Shown here: in pieces, positions 1 through 8,625 of the stretch
Numbering within the stretch: position 1 is the stretch's first letter
How the letters are laid out: each line of letters begins with the position of its first letter
DNA from: Bacteroidia bacterium
Lineage (GTDB): Bacteria; Bacteroidota; Bacteroidia; AKYH767-A; OLB10
Reading direction: 5' to 3'
Assembly (NCBI GenBank): GCA_013001815.1
Contig: JABDLV010000035.1
Coordinates: 1 to 32,136, forward strand
Length of the DNA: 32,136 nt
Program-made: the position numbers and the translations under genes
The notes under the pieces: model-generated
The model's input: only the letters and a program-made list of their open reading frames with translations
Databases searched by the model: none
Told to the model about the DNA's origin: nothing

Positions 1-264
1 GGTAAATTCGGTTTTGTTAGTTCACATAGCGCTAATGCTTTTGGTTTGTTCGCTTATCTAGGATTAATGCTAAAGCCAAAATTTAGAATTTTAATTACAG
101 TACTGTTCTTTTGGGCGTGTTTGCAGGCATATAGCAGAATATATTTGGGAGTGCATTATCCTGCAGATGTTATTGGTGGAGCAATAATTGGGGTAGTAGT
201 GGCATTTATTATTAGCAAGGCAGTACAATGGGTTTACACAAAATTCAAGATAAGTTATGTCTGA
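1..264 (+). CDS. PAP2-family phosphatase, C-terminal part (5' truncated by window edge)
   Basis: Frame is open from base 1 (GKFGFVSSHSANAF...); SSHSA and YLGVHYPADVIGGAIIG match the PAP2 phosphatase motifs. Confidence 0.85.
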   Translation, partial: GKFGFVSSHSANAFGLFAYLGLMLKPKFRILITVLFFWACLQAYSRIYLGVHYPADVIGGAIIGVVVAFIISKAVQWVYTKFKISYV

Positions 265-631
265 TTATTTGTGGATATTTTTAGGTGGTGGTTTAGGCAG
301 CATGAGCCGCTTTGGTTTAGGAAGTATTCTGAATAAAAATTTTGGTGAAGCCTTTCCGTTTGCTACGTTGGGTTCTAATTTAATTAGCAGTATAGTATTG
401 GGAGTGCTAATTGGTTTTTTAATTATTCACCCGCAAGGAAATAATAACTTAAAACTATTAATTGGTGTAGGGTTTTGTGGCGGCTTTAGCACCTTTTCAA
501 CTTTTACTTTAGAAAATTTTGAACTGTTGCAAGCAGGAATTGCAAGTACTGCATTGCTATATACAGCAATTAGTATCGTATTATGCTTATTAGGCATGTG
601 GCTGGGTTTTGCTTTATCTAAAAGCTTTTAG
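257..631 (+). CDS. crcB: CrcB/FluC fluoride ion channel
   Basis: 124 aa, four hydrophobic segments; GGGLGSMSRFGLG, TLGSNLISS and GFCGGFSTFSTFTLE are typical CrcB motifs. Confidence 0.93.
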   Translation: MSDYLWIFLGGGLGSMSRFGLGSILNKNFGEAFPFATLGSNLISSIVLGVLIGFLIIHPQGNNNLKLLIGVGFCGGFSTFSTFTLENFELLQAGIASTALLYTAISIVLCLLGMWLGFALSKSF

Positions 632-2058
632 TTCCCGTAAAATTCAGATTCTTTGGTTTTTTGTACCGGGTAGTAAAATAACCCTTTGGTTTTGATTTTG
701 TCTTGTGCAATTTGTGGAACCATCATATCCCAACCGGTTTTACCAAGTTGAATCATTTTTAGTACTTCGTCAGAATTTATTGGTAAAACATCTTCATTGT
801 ATTCTTTCATGTCTTCTATTTTGCCAATAGAAACTAAGTATTGATAAAGTGGTGTTAATTTATCTGATAATTCTAGATCTTTCGATGTTGTAAGTTTATT
901 TTCTTCTTTATTTAATTGAGGGTATATAAAGAGTTTAACATTTCTGCCAAAAAGAATTCCAAAAGCCTCTAGAATACCTCCTTTTAAACTGGTGTAATAT
1001 TGTTCATCAAATATTTTAGACACATTATCCATTCCTAAAATAATACCCATAAGTTTACTTCTTGTAAAGCGAGTTAAATAACTAACCAGTTTATAGTATT
1101 CTTCATAATTTGAAATAAGAACAGTTAGTCCCATTGAGCAAAGTATTTCCGCTCTGTCTAAAAAGTCTTGTTCATCTATAACGCCTTCTTTAGATAAGCT
1201 ACTTAATGTTAATTCTGCAAGTGTTAAAGTGTCGTCTTCATCCACACCGTCTTGAGCTAGATATTGTTTTTTTCCTTTGGCTAACATGTCCATATGAACC
1301 AATGTGGCAGGTCTGAATCTACCGCGTAGCATTAGTATGTTCTTTTTATATAGCGCATTTGAAGGCTGAATTACTTGACCGTCTGGGCCGAACATAGCAA
1401 CTTTTGATAAGCCATTTTTTACCATTTTAAGCGCCAATAATCGGTTGTCAATGTCTTCAAAATCAGGACCACTTAATTGAAACATGTCAATTTCAATACT
1501 GCCTGGTGATACATTATCTATTAATGAATTCAGTAAATGTTCTGGGTTGGCAAAATAGTTGAAACAGCCATAGATTAAGTTTACTCCAACAATTCCCATT
1601 TGAGCTTGTTGTCTGTAAGTATCGTTATCTTTCATTACTACATGAATAATGCAGTCATTTGGTTCACTCATAGGATGCAATTGAAATCGCAATCCCATCC
1701 AACCATGTCCTTGGTTTGTTTTTTTATAATTCAAACATTCCAATGTATCTGCTAAAGCGAAAAAACGAGTGTCTTCTTCTCTTGCTTTTAATCTTTCTAT
1801 GAGCAACTCATACTCATGCGTTATCATTGTGTTTAAACGTTCCTTACTAACATAGCGTTTGCACTTGCCGTAAATTGCATTACTAAACTCCATGTCGTAA
1901 GCAGACATAGTTTTTGCTACCGTACCTGATGCTCCACCTGCCTTAAAAAAATTAGCTGCTACTTCTTGTCCACCACCTATTTCTGCAAATGAACCATATT
2001 CGCTGGCATCTAAATTTACCTTTAGAGCTTTTTCTTTGGTTGTGAGTTTTCTCATCAT
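628..2058 (-). CDS. conserved uncharacterised protein, 476 aa
   Basis: Long ORF with GC/codon pattern of a real gene; FAEIGGGQEVAANFFKAGGASGTVAKTMSAYDM resembles a conserved family of unknown function. Confidence 0.8.
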   Translation of the reverse strand: MMRKLTTKEKALKVNLDASEYGSFAEIGGGQEVAANFFKAGGASGTVAKTMSAYDMEFSNAIYGKCKRYVSKERLNTMITHEYELLIERLKAREEDTRFFALADTLECLNYKKTNQGHGWMGLRFQLHPMSEPNDCIIHVVMKDNDTYRQQAQMGIVGVNLIYGCFNYFANPEHLLNSLIDNVSPGSIEIDMFQLSGPDFEDIDNRLLALKMVKNGLSKVAMFGPDGQVIQPSNALYKKNILMLRGRFRPATLVHMDMLAKGKKQYLAQDGVDEDDTLTLAELTLSSLSKEGVIDEQDFLDRAEILCSMGLTVLISNYEEYYKLVSYLTRFTRSKLMGIILGMDNVSKIFDEQYYTSLKGGILEAFGILFGRNVKLFIYPQLNKEENKLTTSKDLELSDKLTPLYQYLVSIGKIEDMKEYNEDVLPINSDEVLKMIQLGKTGWDMMVPQIAQDKIKTKGLFYYPVQKTKESEFYGN

Positions 2059-2243
2059 AATTGAAACGATTCTTTGCTATTGTAATTTACGTTAATCTTA
2101 TTTTACGCAATTTCTAAATAATTGTTCGTTAGGCATTTGCCACTCCAATGATTGTCTTATTGATTCTAGAAATATCAGAATTAAATCACTTGTAATTAGG
2201 ATATTAGCAATTATTATTCCAAAGATTTACTAAGTAATTAATG

Positions 2244-2255
2244 CGTAAATTTACG
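2244..2255. promoter_or_regulatory. 12-bp perfect palindrome CGTAAATTTACG in a divergent intergenic region
   Basis: Direct reading; overlaps the second copy of a 12-bp repeat AATTTACGTTAA (2084-2095 and 2248-2259). Confidence 0.35.
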
Positions 2256-2326
2256 TTAAGAATTGGGCACCCTGCTCCAAACTTCTAGGTATTTTTTTTT
2301 AATTTGACCATTAATCCTTTTCAAAT

Positions 2327-2692
2327 ATGCAAGTTCTAGATAAAGAGTTAGTTCTGTTCTATGACGAGCAAAGTTATTCCGGCAAGCAAACTTTAGCTTA
2401 TGCTCAGACCATCTCAAAAGCAGTTAATAAGCAAGAGCTAAGTCAGTCATCTCTTTCGCCAACCATTTTTAAAATCATGCTGAACAAGTTAGATGCAAAA
2501 GCAAAAGATTTAATGAATAAGGCTGATGCTGACTATCAAAGTAATGTAAGGGGAAAAGATTTTGATGAAGAAGGTTGGTTAAACGTGATTCGGAAAAAGC
2601 CCAATCTGTTAAAATCTCCCGTTGCCATGTACAAGGGTAAAGCAGTTATTTGTAATACGCCTACAGATATCTTAAAGCTTCTAACTCATTAA
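2327..2692 (+). CDS. ArsC/Spx-like (arsenate reductase-like, thioredoxin fold) protein lacking the catalytic Cys
   Basis: 121 aa; C-terminal KPNLLKSPVAMYKGKAVICNTPTDILKLL resembles the ArsC-family C-terminus; the CxxC/CxxS position reads SYSGKQ. Confidence 0.65.
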   Translation: MQVLDKELVLFYDEQSYSGKQTLAYAQTISKAVNKQELSQSSLSPTIFKIMLNKLDAKAKDLMNKADADYQSNVRGKDFDEEGWLNVIRKKPNLLKSPVAMYKGKAVICNTPTDILKLLTH

Positions 2693-4275
2693 GAATTAAC
2701 AAACTTCGTTATACTTTCTGCACATTTTTGCCCGTCAATAGCGGCACTAACAATTCCTCCTGCGTAACCGGCACCTTCTGCACAAGGAAATAAGCCTTTT
2801 ACCTTTGTATGCATGAAAGTTTCCCTGTCTCTTGGAATTCGCACTGGCGAAGAGGTTCTGCTTTCCACACCAACCATAATTGATTCGCTGCTTATGAATC
2901 CCTTCATTTTTTTGTCAAAGTGTTTGAGTGCATCTCTAAGTGTAATCTTAATATTTTCAGGAAGTAATTCATGTAAATCAACAGCATGAACGCCTGGAAC
3001 ATAAGAACAACTGGGAAGTGAATTCGATAAGGAATTGTTTACAAAGTCAGAGGTAGTTTGCGCAGGTGCTTTTAAATTACCCCCACCCATTGTGTAAGCC
3101 TTTTGTTCAATAGATGATTGAAAATACATACCCTGCAATGCATTATGTTTTTTAAAATCCTTGAAATCATTTAGGCCAACATTTACCACCATACCTGAGT
3201 TGGCAAATGGGTTGTTTCTTTTTGAAGGAGACCAACCATTTACAACAATTTCATTTGGCATGGTACTGGCAGGTGCAATAATTCCACCAGGGCACATGCA
3301 AAAACTGTACACGCTGTTTTCATTTTTTGTATAGGTAAGGGAATAGGAGGCAGGCGGCAAATATTTACTTCTTGTATTACAACTGTATTGAATTTTATCT
3401 ACCATGCTCTGAGGGTGCTCTACCCTTACTCCCAGGGCAAAATCCTTGCTTTCGATTTCAATATTGTTCTTGTCCAAAATATGGTACACATCTCGTGCAG
3501 AATGACCGGTAGCTAACAATAATTTATTCGTTGCGATTTTTTCTTCAGCGCCTAATGTGTTGTCTTCATTAATTTTTGCAAGACTAATACTTTTTATTTC
3601 ATTGTTCAGCACCTCAATGTCTTTAAGAATAGTATTGAAATGTATTTCACCTCCATGGTCAATTATACATTGCCGCATTTCTGTAATAATGCCGGGTAGT
3701 TTATTGGTTCCAATGTGTGGGTGTGCATTTATTAAAATGTTTTCATCTGCGCCAAAGTGTACAAATAGTTCGAGCACACGATTTACATTTCCTCTTTTAT
3801 TAGAGCGGGTATATAATTTTCCATCTGAGTATGTTCCTGCACCCCCTTCTCCAAAACAGTAATTAGAATTAGGATTTACCAAACCTTCACGATTAATGAT
3901 TGCTAAATCTCTTCTTCTGTCTCTTACATCTTTTCCCCGTTCAATTATTACCGGTTTTAAACCGGCTTCTAAAAAAGATAATGCAGCAAAAAGGCCGGCA
4001 GGACCAGCACCTATAATATAAACAGGTTCAGCATTTGCTACATTTTTAAAGTTTGTATTGAATTTTTCTATTGGAGGTTGTTCTTCACCTACATATGCAA
4101 CTAGCTGTAATCGTATTTTTACATTTTTACTTCTTGCATCAATAGATTTTTTAATTACCCTGTATGAATTAATTTCATTTTTAGAAACACTAAGTTTTCT
4201 AGAAATTAATGGACGAAGATTGAATTCTGTTTCAGCTTGCTCCGGAGTAAGTGCCAGCTCTATTCTTTTTACCAT
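2689..4275 (-). CDS. NAD(P)/FAD-dependent oxidoreductase (COG2509-like dehydrogenase)
   Basis: IIGAGPAGLFAALSFLEAGLKPVIIERG dinucleotide-binding motif, CFGEGGAGTYSDGKL, and C-terminal GAGYAGGIVSAAIDG. Confidence 0.88.
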   Translation of the reverse strand: MVKRIELALTPEQAETEFNLRPLISRKLSVSKNEINSYRVIKKSIDARSKNVKIRLQLVAYVGEEQPPIEKFNTNFKNVANAEPVYIIGAGPAGLFAALSFLEAGLKPVIIERGKDVRDRRRDLAIINREGLVNPNSNYCFGEGGAGTYSDGKLYTRSNKRGNVNRVLELFVHFGADENILINAHPHIGTNKLPGIITEMRQCIIDHGGEIHFNTILKDIEVLNNEIKSISLAKINEDNTLGAEEKIATNKLLLATGHSARDVYHILDKNNIEIESKDFALGVRVEHPQSMVDKIQYSCNTRSKYLPPASYSLTYTKNENSVYSFCMCPGGIIAPASTMPNEIVVNGWSPSKRNNPFANSGMVVNVGLNDFKDFKKHNALQGMYFQSSIEQKAYTMGGGNLKAPAQTTSDFVNNSLSNSLPSCSYVPGVHAVDLHELLPENIKITLRDALKHFDKKMKGFISSESIMVGVESRTSSPVRIPRDRETFMHTKVKGLFPCAEGAGYAGGIVSAAIDGQKCAESITKFVNS

Positions 4276-5003
4276 TATTCAAAAGTAAATGATAGTAAGA
4301 AAGTTTTTGAATTTAGTTTATCTATAGATGTACTATATATAAGCGGGTCGTCTGCTTTTAAATTTCTTAATCCTGTAAACATTTTTATTTCAGGAGAAAA
4401 TTTAAACATCTGCAGGTAAAAGTCAAATCCCACTCCTATAGAGTAGCCATAATCTTGCCGTTCTAATTTTACCAATTCCGAATCTAGGTTTTCAACCTTT
4501 TTTTGAGAAACCATGTCAATACCATACTTCACACCAGCAGTTACGTACGCACGGTAATTACCTACACGGTTAGATTTGAATTTTAAATCTATCGGAAAGT
4601 TTAAATAGGTTGATTCAATTGCTTTAATTTCTGTTGACTCCGGTGAGCCATTGACATAAAAGGTGTATTCTAAATCTCTTTGAGAAAATTGTAAGTCAGG
4701 AACAAAACGTAAATCCCAGTTTTCTGCCAATCTCATGTTGGTAACGATACCCAAATTAAAGCCGGATTGTCCTAGGGGTTCAACTCTAAAAATAGAATCG
4801 GCTGTAGCAAAGTCAGGTATGTGCGTAATTTTAAAATCAGCAAAATTAAAACCAATTAAAAAACCGAAGTGGTATTTTTGATTATCATACTTAGGTAAAT
4901 TTTTAACTGCATTTATTTGTGCGAATGCACTGTTTGTACCTATAAATAAGACAAATATTAATACAGTTAAGAGTTTTAATTTGCTATGTAATTTAATTTG
5001 CAT
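4275..5003 (-). CDS. porT: PorT-family outer-membrane beta-barrel protein (type IX secretion)
   Basis: Signal peptide (...GTNSAFAQ), beta-barrel pattern, YHFGFLIGFNFADFKI; sits next to ubiE as commonly seen for porT in Bacteroidota. Confidence 0.8.
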   Translation of the reverse strand: MQIKLHSKLKLLTVLIFVLFIGTNSAFAQINAVKNLPKYDNQKYHFGFLIGFNFADFKITHIPDFATADSIFRVEPLGQSGFNLGIVTNMRLAENWDLRFVPDLQFSQRDLEYTFYVNGSPESTEIKAIESTYLNFPIDLKFKSNRVGNYRAYVTAGVKYGIDMVSQKKVENLDSELVKLERQDYGYSIGVGFDFYLQMFKFSPEIKMFTGLRNLKADDPLIYSTSIDKLNSKTFLLSFTFE

Positions 5004-5725
5004 TATTTAATACCTGTATAAATACTGGCTATGCCAAAGGTTAGCGTTTGGGCATTTACTTTTTTATAACCCAGGTTTTTCATTATATCTAAAAATTCAT
5101 TTCCCTGTGGAAAATTTTGGACAGAGTCTGGCAAGTACGTGTAGGCTGCATTGTCTTTTGAAACCATCTTGCCAATGGTTGGCAAAATGTTCTTAAAATA
5201 AAAGCTATATAATTGCTTTATTGGAAATGTACTAGGTTTTGAAAACTCAAGGATAACGGCCTTTCCATCAGGTTTTAACACACGTAACATTTCTTTTAGC
5301 CCTAGCTCTAAATTCTCAAAATTTCTAACCCCAAAACCAACGGTTACAGCATCAAACTTATTGCTGTCAAATGCCAATTGTTCAGAATCTCCGCTTAGTA
5401 ATTCAATTTTATCATCGTAGTTTTTCTTCTTCAATTTTACACGACCATGCTCCAACATATTTTCAGAAATATCGATACCAATGACTTTATTAGGATTTAG
5501 TTTTAAAGCCGCAATTGCAAAGTCTCCGGTACCTGTTGCAACATCTAAAATAGTTTTAGGTTGAAGAGGTTTTAAAATGCGAATGCATTTGCTTCTCCAA
5601 AGCTTGTCAATGTTTGCACTTAATAGATGATTTAAGAAATCATACTTTGGAGCTATACTGTCAAACATGCGAGCAACCTGCTGTTTTTTTGGTTCGCTTT
5701 TATTGTAGGGAGTGCTTGTTGTCAT
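5003..5725 (-). CDS. ubiE: demethylmenaquinone methyltransferase UbiE/MenG
   Basis: VARMFDSIAPKYDFLNHLLS, DVATGTGDFAI, VGFGVRNFENLELGLKEMLRVLKPDG motifs. Confidence 0.95.
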   Translation of the reverse strand: MTTSTPYNKSEPKKQQVARMFDSIAPKYDFLNHLLSANIDKLWRSKCIRILKPLQPKTILDVATGTGDFAIAALKLNPNKVIGIDISENMLEHGRVKLKKKNYDDKIELLSGDSEQLAFDSNKFDAVTVGFGVRNFENLELGLKEMLRVLKPDGKAVILEFSKPSTFPIKQLYSFYFKNILPTIGKMVSKDNAAYTYLPDSVQNFPQGNEFLDIMKNLGYKKVNAQTLTFGIASIYTGIK

Positions 5726-6732
5726 GAAACAGATGATAGAACTTGCGTGCGAATGGCTTCTGCTTTCAGTGTTTCTGCATCTATAGGTACAACACCTACT
5801 TGCTCACATACTATGCCTCCGGCCAAATTTGATAATTGTGCAACCGTATTTGCCGGTAGTTCTAGGGCCATGCACATTGCGGCAACACTTATAACCGTAT
5901 CGCCTGCACCGGAAACATCAGATACATTCCGAATATGTGCCGGTATAATATTGTGTTCGTCTTTAATGCTGTAAAATATGCCTTTGTCTGAGAGTGTGGT
6001 TAAAACCATACTGATTTTCTTGTTTTTTCGGATAGACGAAGAGATTTTTTCTAAAGATTGATTGTCTATTTTAAATTCATCCAGCTTCAATCCTTCAATT
6101 AACTCTTTTAAGTTCGGCTTAAATAAAGTAACATTTGAGTAAGTATTAAAGTTTTGTTTTTTAGGATCTACTGCAACGGGTATGTTGTTATTATTTGAGA
6201 CAGAAATTATTTCTTCCAAATTATTTTCTGAAAGCAATCCTTTGTCATAGTCTTCAATAATCATTGCATGAATGGGATATGAATTGATGATAAATTTTAT
6301 TTTTTCAACCAGATGCTTGCTATCCTCATTGGATAAATTTTGTGTGTTCTCCTGGTCAACTCTCAGTATTTGTTGGTGATTGCCAATTACTCTTGTTTTA
6401 GTCGTAGTGGTTCTATTCGCAGATTGATGAATTCCATCTGTATTCATGCCCGCCTTTTCCATGGTTTTTAAAAACAAATCACCTTTTTCATCTTTTCCAA
6501 CCACGCTGCACATATAAGGTGTTGCCTTCAATGCTTTTATATTTTTGGACACGTTTGCCGCTCCACCTAAGCGGTTTTCTCGTTTATCCACATTTACCAC
6601 AGGTACAGGCGCTTCCGGTGAAATTCTATCCACATTTCCCCATATGTAGGAGTCTATCATCACATCGCCAACAACCAATACATTTAGCTGCTTAAATGAT
6701 TCAAATATTTGCTCGGTATTCATATTATGCAA
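5722..6732 (-). CDS. D-glycero-beta-D-manno-heptose-7-phosphate kinase (RfaE1/HldE kinase domain, PfkB family)
   Basis: VVGDVMIDSYIWGNVDRISPEAPVPVV, LGGAANVSKNI, DVSGAGDTVISV motifs; no nucleotidyltransferase domain. Confidence 0.9.
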   Translation of the reverse strand: MHNMNTEQIFESFKQLNVLVVGDVMIDSYIWGNVDRISPEAPVPVVNVDKRENRLGGAANVSKNIKALKATPYMCSVVGKDEKGDLFLKTMEKAGMNTDGIHQSANRTTTTKTRVIGNHQQILRVDQENTQNLSNEDSKHLVEKIKFIINSYPIHAMIIEDYDKGLLSENNLEEIISVSNNNNIPVAVDPKKQNFNTYSNVTLFKPNLKELIEGLKLDEFKIDNQSLEKISSSIRKNKKISMVLTTLSDKGIFYSIKDEHNIIPAHIRNVSDVSGAGDTVISVAAMCMALELPANTVAQLSNLAGGIVCEQVGVVPIDAETLKAEAIRTQVLSSVS

Positions 6733-7942
6733 AGCTATTTAATTTTTGCAGAGAATGATTCACCCTGTCAATTGCCTTATTTATAACCTCTTCTGAGATG
6801 GCATAGGCGATTCGAATATTATTTGGGCTTCCAAAGGCATCTCCCGGAATCATAGAAACGCCAGCATCTTCTAATAAGTACATGCAAAGGTCATTTGCAT
6901 TGCTAATTTTTTTGTCGCCAATTTGCGCATTAAAGTAACTGCTAACCTCTGGAAATAAGTAAAATGCCCCTTCTGGTTTATTTACTTTAAATCCATCAAT
7001 ACATTTTATTTTTTCAATTAGGTTGTCTCTTCTTTGTTTGAATAAAGTATTTAAACGAGTAAGTAATTGCTTATCCGATTTCAATGCAGCTAATGCGGTT
7101 TTTTGTGCAACCGAACATGCACCTGAGGTAAATTGCCCTTGTAGTTTTTGACAAGCTTTGGCAATATGTTCTGGTGCGGCCATATATCCTATTCGCCAAC
7201 CAGTCATGGCGTATGCCTTAGAAACCCCATTAATAACAACCGTTCTATCCTTCATAGAACTAAAGTTTGCAATGCTTCCATGCTTAAACGCAAAATTTAA
7301 GTGCTCATAGATTTCATCTGAAATGATAATTACTTGTGGATGCTTTTCAAACACCTTAACAAGTTCAGCTAATTCTTCTTTTGTGTATGCTGCACCGGTA
7401 GGGTTGCTTGGTGATGAAAAAACAAATGCCTTTGTTTTTGACGTGATTGCATTTTCTAATTGCTCTGCTGTTATTTTAAAATCCGCATCAATTGTGGTGT
7501 CAATATATTTTACGCTAGCACCTGATAGCTGAGCCATGGATAAATAACTTACCCAAAATGGAGTTGGTACTATAACTTCATCACCCGGATTTAGTGTACA
7601 TAAAAACGTGTTGATTAAACATTGTTTGGCCCCATTAGAAACCACAATTTGATCTGTTGAATAATCTAAATCGTTTTCGGTTTTAAATTTATTCGCGATT
7701 GCTTCTCTTAAATCTAAAAACCCATTTACGGGCGGATAAAAAGTAAATCCATCATCAATTGCTTTTTTAGCGCCTTCTAATATTTCCGTTGGAGTAACAA
7801 AATCAGGTTCTCCCAGGCTCAGGCTAATTATGTCTTTTCCTGCTTTTTTTAAATCTCTGCTCAACCTTGCCATGGCAATGGTTTTAGATTCTTCCAGCTC
7901 GGTAATTCTATTCGAAAGTTTCAGGTTTTCCTGCATATACAT
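6725..7942 (-). CDS. pyridoxal-phosphate-dependent aminotransferase (aspartate aminotransferase class I)
   Basis: SLGEPDFVTP, SSPSNPTGAAYT, NGVSKAYAMTGWRIGY PLP-lysine motif. Confidence 0.93.
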   Translation of the reverse strand: MYMQENLKLSNRITELEESKTIAMARLSRDLKKAGKDIISLSLGEPDFVTPTEILEGAKKAIDDGFTFYPPVNGFLDLREAIANKFKTENDLDYSTDQIVVSNGAKQCLINTFLCTLNPGDEVIVPTPFWVSYLSMAQLSGASVKYIDTTIDADFKITAEQLENAITSKTKAFVFSSPSNPTGAAYTKEELAELVKVFEKHPQVIIISDEIYEHLNFAFKHGSIANFSSMKDRTVVINGVSKAYAMTGWRIGYMAAPEHIAKACQKLQGQFTSGACSVAQKTALAALKSDKQLLTRLNTLFKQRRDNLIEKIKCIDGFKVNKPEGAFYLFPEVSSYFNAQIGDKKISNANDLCMYLLEDAGVSMIPGDAFGSPNNIRIAYAISEEVINKAIDRVNHSLQKLNSFA

Positions 7943-8080
7943 ACAAAACTAAACAATTTAGATATGCTTGATTTACAATAATTATGGATGAATTCACACC
8001 TGTTTTAAACATTATTACGTTTAAAGGAGTAAAAACTAATAATATCTAAAATTTACGATATTTGAATCTGAACAATTGCT

Positions 8081-8617
8081 ATGGAGAACTTAGAAAATTT
8101 AAATATTACCGACTTTCTTTTTGTTACCGTTCCGGCATTGCTAGTATTTTTTACAGCCTATACGTTGATTAAGAAGTTCATCAAAAACGAAGAGAAAAAT
8201 AAGTTGATCGAAACCAGGCGAATGCTTCAAAAAGAAGTATTGCCACTTCGTTTACAAGCGTATGAACGTTTGACTTTGTTTTTAGAGCGTATATCACCAA
8301 ACAATTTATTAATTAGTACTTATAAACCCGGAATGAAAGCAGGGCGTTTTCAGAAGGAATTGATTAATAAAATAAGAGGTGAATTTGAACATAATATTAC
8401 TCAGCAGATTTATATGAGCAGTAACGCCTGGCAAGCAGTAAGAACGGCTAAAGAAGAAACAATAAAATTAATCATAACAGCATCTTCTTCTGTTAATCCG
8501 GAAGCTCCGGGTTTGGAGTTAAGCAAGGGCATATTTACTAAGTTAACTGAAATGCAAGAGAGCCCTACGCAAACTGCAGTGAATGAAATGAAAAAAGAAA
8601 TTCTTCATTTGTTATAA
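8081..8617 (+). CDS. uncharacterised membrane-anchored protein (DUF7935-like)
   Basis: N-terminal TM segment then charged alpha-helical region; family name from memory only; lies 8 bp upstream of the mutase gene. Confidence 0.65.
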   Translation: MENLENLNITDFLFVTVPALLVFFTAYTLIKKFIKNEEKNKLIETRRMLQKEVLPLRLQAYERLTLFLERISPNNLLISTYKPGMKAGRFQKELINKIRGEFEHNITQQIYMSSNAWQAVRTAKEETIKLIITASSSVNPEAPGLELSKGIFTKLTEMQESPTQTAVNEMKKEILHLL

Positions 8618-8625
8618 AACAGGTA

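Noticed and set aside
3557-4419. Plus-strand ORFs 3557-3862, 4058-4288, 4237-4419
   Set aside because: Antisense shadows of the FAD oxidoreductase and porT genes with no family features.
7984-8049. 21-aa plus-strand ORF MDEFTPVLNIITFKGVKTNNI as a leader peptide
   Set aside because: Too short, no attenuator-like hairpins or repeated regulatory codons.
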